From assembly GCA_025991245.1 (NCBI GenBank), contig BQMJ01000001.1, forward strand, positions 300,795 through 364,794: DNA of 64,000 nucleotides, in the 5' to 3' direction. The stretch is from Galdieria partita. Its lineage: Eukaryota > Rhodophyta > Bangiophyceae > Galdieriales > Galdieriaceae. Below, piece after piece: positions 9,145-18,862 of this stretch; positions within the stretch are counted from its first letter, which is position 1; each line of letters starts with the position of its first letter. Below the pieces are notes generated by a model. It did not search any database. It saw nothing but the letters and a program-made list of their open reading frames with translations, and was not told where the DNA came from. The translations under genes and the position numbers were made by a program.

Positions 9145-10764
9145 TCAAATAGGAGGAGGACGCTTTTTCCCTCTCCATAGGAACCTTAAAGGAGTTCCTT
9201 CAAATCCAAGTGATTTCCGAAAATAATTTTCGATATATCTTTTGTAGTTGTCCTTGAAAAGCTTCGGCTCATTCACAAACAAAGTAATGGTCGGTGGTTT
9301 ACTACTAACTTGAGTACAATAATATATTTTGCCTTGTCTTCCTTGCTTACTTGTGGAAGGAGGATTCCACATGATTGCCTCTTCTAGCACTTGGTTTAAT
9401 ACTGAAGTAGAAACGCGACGAGAATACTGCTCATATACAGACTCTATCATCTCATAAACTCTTTCACAGCGTTGACCAGTCGAAGCCGAAATGAATAGAC
9501 AAGGCGCCCAATCAATAGCTGCAAGTCGTGTTTGAACATACTTTTGTGCTTTTTCATAAGTTTTTTCATCCTTTTGCACTAAATCCCATTTGTTGATCAA
9601 AATAATACAACCACGACCTTCTTCTATTATACGTTCAGCCAACTTCTCATCCTGTTCTACTATATCAGCAACTGCATCCACCACCAAAAGAACCAAATCT
9701 GCTCTACGTATTGCTTTGAATGCTCTATTAATCATGAAAAATTCTGTACCATATTCGACCATTTTCTTTCGTCGAATTCCAGCAGTATCCATTAAGCAAT
9801 AAATTTTCTCATCTCTTTGAATAGTGGTATCAATAGTGTCTCTGGTAGTTCCAGAAATGTCGCTAACAATTGCTCGAGTCTCACCAACCAATCTATTCAA
9901 AATAGAAGACTTTCCGGCATTGGGTCGTCCTACAATAGCAATTCTTCTGGCGTTCCTTTCATCCACTAAATAGGGTTCATGAAAAACATTTCCTCGCTCA
10001 CGTATATAGTTTACTAACTTGTCGAGTAGATCCCCCGTTCCATTACCGTGTATTCCACTAACTGGAATAGGTTCTCCTAGACCAAGTTTCCAAAATTCGT
10101 TTGCATCTAAATAACGCTGTTCTTCGTCACATTTGTTTGCCGCCACCAATACGGGAATACCAAGTCTTCTTATCATCTTGGCAATTTGTATATCTAAATC
10201 AACAACTCCCACAGTACTATCTACAACGAAAATAGCTGCGGTAGCTTCATTCAAAGCTATCATGGCTTGTTCTCTGATTTCCTTCAGAAATGGTACTTGC
10301 TCTTTACCTTCATCGAATACCAGACCTCCGGTATCTACCAATTCAAAGTCAATACCATTCCAAAAAGCACGATGATACGTCCTATCTCTAGTAATACCGG
10401 GAACATCTACAACGATGGCGCCAAAACGAAAGTCTCGAGTTAAACGATTCAGTAGTGTGCTCTTTCCTACATTGGGACGACCCACAATAGCTACTACTGG
10501 GAGATTTCTTCTAATAACCTTAGTTTTAGGAACTTCTTTCAGAATTTCTTCCTGTTCTTCCCTAGTCAGGTCTTTCTTTGTTGACTCTCGCTTTGCAGTC
10601 AACTCGGAAAAGTGTGTTATCGTTGCAAGAGGGGTTTTCTCATAGAATAAAGTATCTTTTTTCAAACATCTTTTACATAACTTATGGTTATTCCATATAC
10701 GCTTTTTAGGTGAGAAGGTCTTGTTGGTTCCATTTCTTAAAAGGGTCACGAGTACAAATGCCAT
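9145..10764 (-). CDS. Der/EngA double-GTPase, organellar ribosome assembly
   Basis: Tandem-GTPase ribosome assembly factor of bacterial type. 539 aa from the first ATG; the frame is open further upstream only from a TTG. The N-terminal ~110 residues are basic and Ser/Thr-rich, not part of the bacterial protein, and fit a plastid (or mitochondrial) transit peptide. The first G domain has GRPNVGKST, DTGGLVF and NKCD. The second has GRPNAGKSS, DTAGIRRK and NKWD. The C terminus has the KH-like domain ending GTPLRFLWRGKKRP. All G motifs are intact, so both GTPases should work. The upstream dipeptidase gene ends 79 bp before this start on the same strand. Confidence 0.93.
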   Translation of the reverse strand: MAFVLVTLLRNGTNKTFSPKKRIWNNHKLCKRCLKKDTLFYEKTPLATITHFSELTAKRESTKKDLTREEQEEILKEVPKTKVIRRNLPVVAIVGRPNVGKSTLLNRLTRDFRFGAIVVDVPGITRDRTYHRAFWNGIDFELVDTGGLVFDEGKEQVPFLKEIREQAMIALNEATAAIFVVDSTVGVVDLDIQIAKMIRRLGIPVLVAANKCDEEQRYLDANEFWKLGLGEPIPVSGIHGNGTGDLLDKLVNYIRERGNVFHEPYLVDERNARRIAIVGRPNAGKSSILNRLVGETRAIVSDISGTTRDTIDTTIQRDEKIYCLMDTAGIRRKKMVEYGTEFFMINRAFKAIRRADLVLLVVDAVADIVEQDEKLAERIIEEGRGCIILINKWDLVQKDEKTYEKAQKYVQTRLAAIDWAPCLFISASTGQRCERVYEMIESVYEQYSRRVSTSVLNQVLEEAIMWNPPSTSKQGRQGKIYYCTQVSSKPPTITLFVNEPKLFKDNYKRYIENYFRKSLGFEGTPLRFLWRGKKRPPPI

Positions 10765-10843
10765 ATAAGGAACTTGAGATTCTTTTGGCGATTTTATTTC
10801 GAGATCGACATTTTGTTCGACCAAAATAGAAACAAAATATATT

Positions 10844-12465
10844 TCAAAGTTCACTATGATCCATTTCAATATCTTCCGTTGGTGTAGTTGTTGCTACCAC
10901 TTGAGATTGTGTAGGTTTCTTAGAGGAACGCTCTAATTGATATCTTTCACCCAATTGATATAGAAACGATACATAAGCTTTTCTTGCTTTGTCCATACTG
11001 CCAATACGATAAAATTCATTCGGTCCGTGAATATTCTCGTCAGGTAGTCCAAAAGCCAAAAATATCGCAGGCATTTGGAATTCTTTTTGTATAAAGCCTA
11101 CAATCGGAATAGAAGCACCTGAACGTACATATTTGGGTTCTTCTTGATAGATATCTAATAAAGTTTCTCGAAGAACTTGATTACTTAACATATCAGGATC
11201 TGACTCAAACGGTAAGGCATGAAATCCCAAATCGAATGCTTCGCAAGCACAACCAACCGGACAGTGTTCGTTTACATGTCGAATCATTTTCTCAACTACT
11301 TTCTCGGGTATTTGTTCTTGTACTAAACGAAAAGAAAGTTTAGCATGTGCACGAGCAGGTAACACTGTTTTGATGCCTTGATCCATATAACCTCCCCAAA
11401 TACCTACAACATCGAGAGTAGGACGAAACCATAACCTTTCTATTACGTCAAAAAGTTTAGATTCACCACCAACAAGTTGAGAGACACCAGCTAATCTTGA
11501 AAGTTCTCTTTCAAAGTCAATCGACTGTCTAGTAAACTCCTTTTCTTTTTGAGTTACTGTACGAGTTCCTTCATAAAAACCTTCAACAGCAATGCTTCCA
11601 TTTTCATATCTCATGCTTTGTAGTAACTTGACCAAACAATGAATGGGATTCTCTACAACACCACCAAAACCACCGGAATGCAAGTCATGAGAAGGACCCG
11701 TTACATTAACTTGAATGGCTCCTGCTCCTCTCAACCCCCAAACAATACTTCCGATAGTCTCACTATGCATAGATCCATCTGCTGAAATCAACAAATCAGA
11801 TTGAACCAATTTTCGGTTCTTGAGAAGCCATGAAGGTAAGTCTGGAGAGCCAATCTCTTCTTGACCTTCAAAAAGTAGTTTGATATGAACAGGAGACCTT
11901 CCTTGTGAGACTGCTAAAATGGCCTCCACTGCATGGACTACTGAAAGCAAACTGCCTTTATCATCAGAAGCACCTCTTGCATATATCTTATCTTGAATGA
12001 CTCTTGGCTTGAAAGGCTTTGTTATATTCCATCCGTCTTCCACACTTGCTGGTTGTACATCGAAGTGACCTACGAATCGATCAGTTGGAATACTAACAAG
12101 GATTCGCTCAAAAAGCACCAACCGTATATTAATACTGTCGGAGCTTGGGGTATAGCTGCAGGAATAGAAGCATAAACAAGTGGATATTTTCCAACTTGGA
12201 ATATTTGCGCGTTGGATATTCCAGCACCCAACATACGATTCTTTAACCATTCAGCAGCACCTTGAACGTCTTTCAAATGTTCTGAGGAGGCCGAAATACT
12301 AGGGATTCTTAAAAACTCCAACAGTTCTTGTAGATAAAGTTGCTGTTTGTTTAAGAAGAAGCCATATTCTGCAAAATTTCTTGGAATTCTCTTTTGTGCG
12401 ATAGTTGTGTGAAATGTTATGAAATGTGCAAATATGAAACATAAAACAAACACAAACTTTCTCAT
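10844..12465 (-). CDS. M20-family metallodipeptidase (carnosinase/CNDP type) with signal peptide
   Basis: Exons 12465-12123 and 12069-10844, joined across a 53-nt intron (GTTGG..GTAG) inside the codon for Gly of YGHFDVQP. 522 aa. Metal and catalytic residues are present: HFDVQPA, ASDDKGS, EGQEEIGSPD, and the late HGPNEFYRIG. The family hydrolyses dipeptides with a di-zinc or di-manganese centre. The first ~23 residues (MRKFVFVLCFIFAHF...) form a hydrophobic signal sequence with a cleavage-like TIAQK, so the enzyme probably enters the secretory pathway (vacuole or outside), unlike cytosolic CNDP2. The C-terminal tail is Thr-rich and acidic. Confidence 0.93.
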
Positions 12466-13159
12466 GATGCGGTCTTTTTTTCTTCAAATGAATAACAATG
12501 AATCGATGATTGGATTTCATTCTGATGATCAAGAACCGACGATGAGTCTTCGTCTCTTGATGATTGATCAGACTGAAAGGAAAAAGGGTCTTGTAACATG
12601 AGTTGGAATCAAAGATTGGGGTCTTATATTGATCAGTATTAGTATTTCAAGTCAAACTTGTCTTTTTTGGAAGATCAGGATTGTATGGTTGTCAACTCCA
12701 ACAGGTCAACAACTGACGAATCGCTGTATTTATGGAACATAGTCCAAAGAGGCACCAGTTATCCAAAAAAGAAACACTATTAGAGACTTTGTTTTGCTCC
12801 AAATTTAGGTGAGTTTCTTGCTGTAGTATTTTGAGCTTTCTTGGGGATGACAAGCTATATCGTTGATTGGTTGCCAAGTACTTTTTGAGTATTTGGACAA
12901 CTATGTATGGATAATGTCATAGTTACTCTGATGTTCTTAAGTTGGATTCGTTGCATTGTTTTATGATTTTTTACTGACTGCTTTGATACAAGGTCTAAAC
13001 TGTTCATATTAAAATTGATGGACATGTATGAGTTAAATTTTTTTCAAGTTGATCACTGAAGAAACGAGATATGATTCGTTGATATAAATGAACATGTCGT
13101 CATAGAAATATGCCAAAGACAGTTTTCGTTCATGTGTCATGAAGAATTGTCAATTGTGA
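12466..13159. other. Intergenic stretch, 694 bp
   Basis: Lies between the divergent dipeptidase and ApaG genes and is the largest gap in the gene-dense block. Short open frames on both strands have no family features or consistent splice structure. A weak imperfect hairpin lies around 12,528-12,570 (CAAGA..GACGA / TCGTC..TCTTG). I see no tRNA or other RNA gene. Confidence 0.5.
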
Positions 13160-14073
13160 ATGACAATCTCCATTCTGCTTCGAGTAAGTAAAAAGTTCAG
13201 TGTTGTTTAAATAATGCTGAAAAGACTCAGGCAATATTTCGTGCTTCAAAAGCACTTGATGCTGAAATAGCAAGAGGTGACTTTTCAGTTCTTCTGGATG
13301 AGTATGCTCTACTTTACAACTTTTTGGGAAAGAACTTGGGGCCTTTGGAAGATAAGCCAACTGTGAAGGCCTATGAAGAGAAAACTTGTGCTCTCTCAAC
13401 TTTCCAATTGGTGAAGGAAGCACTGAGGAGAGAAAGATTGCGAACTCTTCAAAGTCCAAATGTGGTTGCAAGCGAAGAGCGTCACTGGCAACGAGGTTTG
13501 TCGCTGCTTCAATTCTTGCACTATAGGACACATTCGTTGCAACAACTTGTTTTTGAGCCACAAAGCGAATCTATCTCGCATGGTATCAAGGTTGAGGTGA
13601 GTGCAAGACAATGGAAAGGATTGGAAAGTCAACTAACGCGTCAGGAAAATAGAGTTATTCCAAATATCTAGGAGAGTGTATAATTCCTGAATTGGGAAGA
13701 CACTCGTTTTCTTATTATATAAAACTTACCAATGTGGAACATACCGAACCAGTTGCTATTCTTGGAAGGTCTTGGCGAGTTGCTGATATTCTGGGTAGAA
13801 ACGGTCGACTGAAACCTATAGGTACAGTAACTTGTCAAGTATTGGGCTAAAGTTTGATTATATTTAGGCTTATCAAATCAGAAGAATCCAGTTATTTTGA
13901 AAGGTCAAAGCTTTGGATATGAAGGCCAAACAGTTATTGATACAAAGAAAGGAACTATTTATGGAAGTTTTGAAGTTTTGAAGAGCCATAGTTTATCCTT
14001 GTTTGTAGCAAATATGGCTCCTCTGGGACTTCGAGGAAAACATATTGTTTCCAAAATAGCCCTAACTGAATGA
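13160..14073 (+). CDS. ApaG-domain (DUF525) protein
   Basis: Exons 13160-13183, 13231-13600, 13672-13821, 13868-14073; 249 aa, introns 47, 71 and 46 nt. The first exon has only 8 codons; an in-frame stop lies directly upstream of its ATG. The C-terminal half is an ApaG fold: GIKVEVRECIIPE, FSYYIKLTNVE, GRSWRVADILGRNG, LKGQSFGYEG, KGTIYGSFEVL. ApaG domains are small beta-sandwiches linked to protein binding. The donor at 13,601 (GTGCAAG) was chosen over GTGAGT three bases upstream because only it keeps the frame and gives the family's VEVR. The N-terminal region is helical; its LLRAIFRASKALD start faintly recalls LYR-motif mitochondrial proteins (weak). Confidence 0.85.
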
Positions 14074-14137
14074 GTGAAGATGTATAGAATAAGCACTTGC
14101 ATTAGTATATAAGAAGAAGAGAGTTGTTTTTCAAAGT

Positions 14138-15145
14138 TCATTGTTGATGAGTATACTTATCATAGATGAGTTGGACAATTTCTTCAATCTTTGGTAATGA
14201 AGCAAACGATTGGTTCCATTCTACTATATTCCATTCACAGCTGCTGCTTTTCAATGTCATTTGAGGCCGAAAATATACTTTGCAACCGAATGGATGTTTT
14301 TTATATACAACCACTTCTATAGGGCTTCCACAAGTATCCTATCAAAACCATTTATCAACAATCCTATCCCATTGGCGAAATATTCTTACTACGAGAACAA
14401 AGGAATGTAAAAAATAAACACTTTCATAGTCTTTCCATCCATTGTAATGTTGAAAGGAAAAATTCGGAAAGCGTTCAATTTCAGTATTATCTCTACTTTG
14501 AGGATTCAACAACACACAGAAGAGTGACTTTTGAAGAATCATAGAAGAGATATTGTTCCATTGGTCGTTCTCATCAGACAGAAATGGCATAACGAGAATA
14601 ATACAACGAGTGTTGTGTTTCCATTCAATATTTTCTAAACTGTTGATAGAGATGTCAGCTATAGTCTCTGCACCAAAATAGTTGCGAGCTCTGGCAGCAA
14701 GCGCAATATTCGGAAATATGATTTGCAAAGGTTTCTTCTGAACTTTTTTAATCGCATCTGTTATAAACCTCACAAGAATGAACAAGTTGTCTCTAGAGAA
14801 ATGTGGTGAATACTCAACAAATTCCCTTTTCAGAATATCCACCTATCCCAAGTTGAACAACGTCTAAATAGATTCAATACAACTTACTCTCACTCTACGC
14901 CAATTGGACAATATTGCTGACATAACACTGCCACTGCTTTCTAAAGCAGCTTCCCTAATATACATAGGAAACTCTGGATGTTGACAATAGATGCCATGCT
15001 TCAGTGAGGAGCACTGAGGAAAACTCTCAAACAGTTTACTTCTGCATATCTTGCTACTTTTTAAAGAATCCAATCTTTTCTTATCTATAAAGCAACACAA
15101 GATGGCCGAATTGTATGATATCAAACTTTGAAAGCTGAACGACAT
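14138..15145 (-). CDS. DUF1995-domain protein, probably plastid
   Basis: Exons 15145-14888, 14842-14390, 14338-14138; 303 aa; introns 45 and 51 nt, all phase 0. The pattern of AAL..SG, then LQIIFPNIALAARARNYF, then IILVMPF, a YNGWKDYE segment and a final acidic FASLPKIEEIVQLI matches the DUF1995 family of plant and algal plastid proteins. No catalytic motif is known. The N terminus (MSFSFQSLISYNSAILCC, then a Ser/Lys-rich run) could be a transit peptide. Its start codon is only 9 bp from the divergent methyltransferase start, and its end is 64 bp from the convergent ApaG gene. Confidence 0.72.
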
Positions 15146-15154
15146 GTAATCAGA

Positions 15155-15826
15155 ATGGATAGAAGAGAATATTGGGAATCACTTTACAGTGAAGAGTATG
15201 ACACTTTCACAAAGTATAATGTCTGTGGAGAAGACTGGTTTGAACAATATACAGATGGAGGACGTAAAATTGTAGATTTTATATCAAGTTTAAGAGCAGA
15301 ATATTCTGGCAGCGACTGTTCTTTGTTAGACTTGGGTTGTGGAAATGGCCAGTTCCTTTTGCTGCTGGATCCAACCAAGTTTACAAAGATACTAGGATTG
15401 GATTACTCATTCTCTGCTATTGAGATGGCAAAAAAGATGGGCGACAAGCAAAATTCGCCCATAGATTGGTTACAAGCAGTAAGCAAAATGAAAGGTTGCA
15501 TAAGCTTCAAGTGACTTGAACAATAGGATGTCTTTTCTTTGCCTCTTAGAGTAAAAGATGGCAATTGGACTATAATACACGATAAAGGGACTTTGGACGC
15601 CATCGAGTTACAAGGAAGAGAACTTGTTTGTGGATACGTACAAGTTGTAGTCGACTTGTTGGCTCCAAATGGTTACTTTATCGTTACCTCTTGTAACAAA
15701 ACACTCGATGAACTTGTATCCATCTTACATGGCAAGCTGTCATTTTATAGAAATCTGAGTTATCCATCCTTTCGTTTTGGTGGACAAGAAGGAGCCGTAC
15801 TTGTGACTGCAGCATTCATGAAATAA
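15155..15826 (+). CDS. Protein-lysine methyltransferase, EEF1AKMT2 (METTL10)-like
   Basis: Exons 15155-15478 and 15527-15826 with a 48-nt intron; 207 aa. It starts MDRREYWESLYSEEYDTF, which matches the YWE..Y..E..TF opening of EEF1AKMT2. The SAM-binding motif I is LLDLGCGNGQFLL, followed by ILGLDYSFSAIEMA, and after the splice DKGTLDAIEL. The family methylates a lysine of translation factor eEF1A. The open frame continues 9 codons upstream without an ATG, so this start is preferred. The C terminus ends VLVTAAFMK. Confidence 0.88.
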
Positions 15827-15871
15827 CTTTGAGTTTTATTCAAGTAACTTGAACTATGAAGAGATTGTCTT

Positions 15872-16449
15872 TTACAAGTCTTTCTCTATTCCATTTGTAT
15901 ATTTCTTGTACACGACATAACAGTCTGGAGGATCTATGTCTCTATAGTAGTTGGTTTTCTTCTCACCTATTTGAAAACCATGCTTTTGATAGAAACTTAA
16001 CGCTATTTCGTTGCTAGTCTGAACGTGTGCATATACTTCAGTAATGTCCTTAAACTTGTCGGTTTTTGGAAGTTGCAATATTTGTTGCAAAAGTTGTGAT
16101 CCTACACCTAGTTCACGATAGGGTGCTAGAACTCCTATAGTTAATATATATATTTTGGATTGTTTATCAGGTCCTGTCTCCTTACGACAACAATAAGCAC
16201 CAATCAAAAAGTCGTGATAATAAGCTTGTATGAGAGAGTTATACAGTTGGTTTGAAGCCGTCTTCAAGAGTGCCTACCTAGTTTTACCAATCCAGGAGAA
16301 GCCTTCAACACTTCTTCATAGAATCTCTCTCCATATTTGATAGGAAAAATGGCGAGGTTTAATCTTTTCAACTGTTCCAAGTTTTTTTCATGCAAGTTTC
16401 CAAAACGAATAGGTAACCAAGTAGAAGAATTCTCTGAACTCAGCAACAT
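15872..16449 (-). CDS. NAA50: N-alpha-acetyltransferase NAA50
   Basis: Exons 16449-16278 and 16224-15872 with a 53-nt intron; 174 aa. Close to animal NAA50/San along its whole length: LEQLKRLNLAIFPIKY, FYEEVL, then YYHDFLIGAYCCR, YILTIGVLAPYRELGVGS, HVQTSNEIALSFYQKHGF and NYYRDI. The acetyl-CoA loop is RELGVG. NAA50 acetylates N-terminal Met of nascent chains with the NatA complex and is needed for sister-chromatid cohesion in animals. It converges with the methyltransferase gene (45 bp between stops) and is co-directional with TMEM18. Confidence 0.94.
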
Positions 16450-16499
16450 TCAAGACAATGTCAACAACAATCCATTTATTCTTAGCAATTACATTTGGT

Positions 16500-17087
16500 T
16501 TATTGTTTCTTCTTTTCCTCTTTGGAAGCTTGACGACGAGCAGCTGCGTTCCTACTCTCTCTTCGTATCTCCTTAATAGTCTGCAAAGCCAAATAACCAT
16601 TGTGTAACTGAAAACATAAACAGTATTTGTAAGCTGATTATTTCTTGAATACAATTCAATACTCACCATAACAAAGTTTCCTATCAATAGCAAGGGCAAA
16701 GCTACAAAAACAAATATGAAAAAACCATTTTCGTCAAAATAATTCCTTGTAGCTATCTTTTCCCAATTATCTGATCCCAACTTGTTAAAGTTCTTCACAT
16801 TGAAAACCGTTATAACTGAAATAACTTTGAGTTGTATCCAACAGAAATAAATAGACTATGCACCTGAAGTAAAGAAGATGGAATTTTGTATGTTGGTCTT
16901 GTTTCTAGTCTTTATCGTAATAAAAGCCAGAATTAAGTGGGCACATATTAAACCCAGTATAAAGGGTTCACTCCAATCTATAGAGCGAACAAACGTTTTC
17001 AAGAAGTCCGACGTTAGATAAGGTCGGTCTAAAGCCTTCTCAATATGGTGTCTACAGTTTTGTAAGAAATGAACAACGCCGTCCATT
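16500..17087 (-). CDS. TMEM18: TMEM18-like nuclear-envelope membrane protein
   Basis: Exons 17086-16864, 16815-16667, 16607-16500; 159 aa; introns 48 and 59 nt. It has the family's SIDWSEPFILGLICAHL opening, then NWEKIATRNYFDENGFFIF and a PLLLIGNFVM membrane segment, ending in a basic KEIRRESRNAARR..KKKQ tail. Three membrane helices are expected. Animal TMEM18 sits in the inner nuclear membrane. The start is only 21 bp from the divergent glutathione reductase start. The last exon is recovered only by splicing; unspliced, the frame runs on with different residues. Confidence 0.88.
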
Positions 17088-17107
17088 GTTGAATAAAGCC
17101 CAAAGGA

Positions 17108-18824
17108 ATGAAATTGAATTTAGGAGTTGCGTTCTGCAGTTTTTGTTTGGTTGGACATACGAGTCGTGATATTGGTATTCCAAAGACTTGTTCTCTAGTC
17201 AAAGAATTTTCTACATATTTTCTATTATCTAAAAGTCCATCGCATAGTTTTCACAAACGACAAAGTTATTCGTGTAACCCACAGAGAAGTTTTGGTATCC
17301 GTCGTTACGTAGACAATATTTCAACCTCAAGAGGATTTTCTTGGAGAATGAATACACAACAAGATCACAGTCATTCTTATGATTACGATCTTATAGTAGT
17401 CGGTGCAGGATCTGGAGGTGTTCGAGCTGCAAGAATAGCTGGAACACACGGTGCTAAAGTTGCAGTGATTGAAAAGGCAGCATTAGGCGGTACTTGTGTT
17501 AATGTGGGTTGCATTCCTAAGAAACTGTTTGTGTATAGCAGTCACTTTAGTCATGATTTTGAAGACTCCAAAGCTTATGGCTGGGACGTCGAAGTAAAGA
17601 ACTTTCAGTGGAAAAGATTGGTAGAGAACAAGGACAAGGTAATCACAATATTGGGCTATGCTTATATTGTATGTTAAATATGAAACTTGAATACGTTATG
17701 TTTAGGAGATTCATAGGCTGAATGGTGTGTATGAAAAGTTATTGACCAATGCCGGAGTGAATATTATTAGAGGTCACGCTTATCTTTGTGACGCACATAC
17801 TGTTCAAGTCAATGAAAGGCGTTATACTTGTCAATATCTTTTGATAGCTGCAGGAAGTTGGCCTACTATTCCAGATATTCCTGGCAAAGAACATGCTATT
17901 ACTTCCAATGAATGCTTTTATCTAGAAAAGTTGCCTGAAAAGATCATTATTGTGGGCGGTGGATATATTGCTGTGGAATTTGCTGGTATTTTTCACAGTT
18001 TGGGTGTTTCAGTAACTCAACTATATCGAGGACCTTTATTTTTAAGAGGTTTTGATGAGGATGTGAGAGAATTTTTAGCTCATCAAATGAAGTTGGATGG
18101 CATCGACCTTCGCTTTCAAGTAAATATTACTCGAATCGACAAGCAATCAGATGGTACTTTGGTTTGTACGTTAACTGATGGAAATGTCGTAAGAGGAGAC
18201 AAAGTTATGTTTGCTACTGGAAGACATCCACGACTAGAAGACCTCGGAATAGAAAACACGGGAGTGCATTTAGGGAATAAGAACGAAATTTTGGTGGATG
18301 AATATAGTAAGACCAATATAGACAATATTTATGCCATTGGCGATATTACCAATCGAATTCAATTAACTCCAGTAGCTATCGCTGAAGGCCATTGCTTTGC
18401 AGATACTATTTTTGGTAACAATCCTCGCCGTCCTTCACATGAAAATGTTCCTACCGCAGTTTTTTCGAATCCTTGTATAGGAACTGTGGGTTTAACAGAA
18501 GAAGAAGCTCGTGAAAAGTACGATGACCTAATAGATATTTATAAAACCAGTTTTCGTCCTTTAAAACACACATTGACTCTAAGAGAAGAGAAGACCTTTT
18601 ACAAATTGATTGTTCATCGAGAAACTCGAAAGGTTATTGGAGCCCATCTCGTATCACCTGAAGCTGCAGAACTCGCTCAACTTTTGGGTGTTTGTATGAA
18701 AGCTGGAGCTACAAAAGAACATTTTGATGCAACTATTGGAGTTCATCCTACTTCTGCGGAAGAATTAGTAACAATGCGAGTAAAGGAACCGGAGAAATCT
18801 ACCAAGAATAGAAATGCTCTATAA
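17108..18824 (+). CDS. GR: Glutathione reductase, organelle-targeted
   Basis: Exons 17108-17638 and 17706-18824 with a 67-nt intron; 549 aa. FAD motif GAGSGGVRAA, redox-active disulfide GGTCVNVGCIPKK, NADP motif GGGYIAVEFAG, and the C-terminal HPTSAEE with the catalytic His-Glu pair. It reduces GSSG with NADPH. About 85 residues precede the YDLIVVGAGSGG start; they are Ser- and basic-rich with few acids, so plastid and/or mitochondrial import is likely. An internal Met just before the core (MNTQQDHSHSYDYD) could give a cytosolic form by alternative start, as in other eukaryotes (inference). Confidence 0.95.
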
Positions 18825-18862
18825 TCGTCACATGGAATGAATGGTTTGAGTGAGTGTATGAC

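Noticed and set aside
12692-12877. 61-codon minus-strand frame in the 694-bp gap
   Set aside because: No conserved motif, no supporting splice signals, and AT-rich composition like other non-coding sequence.
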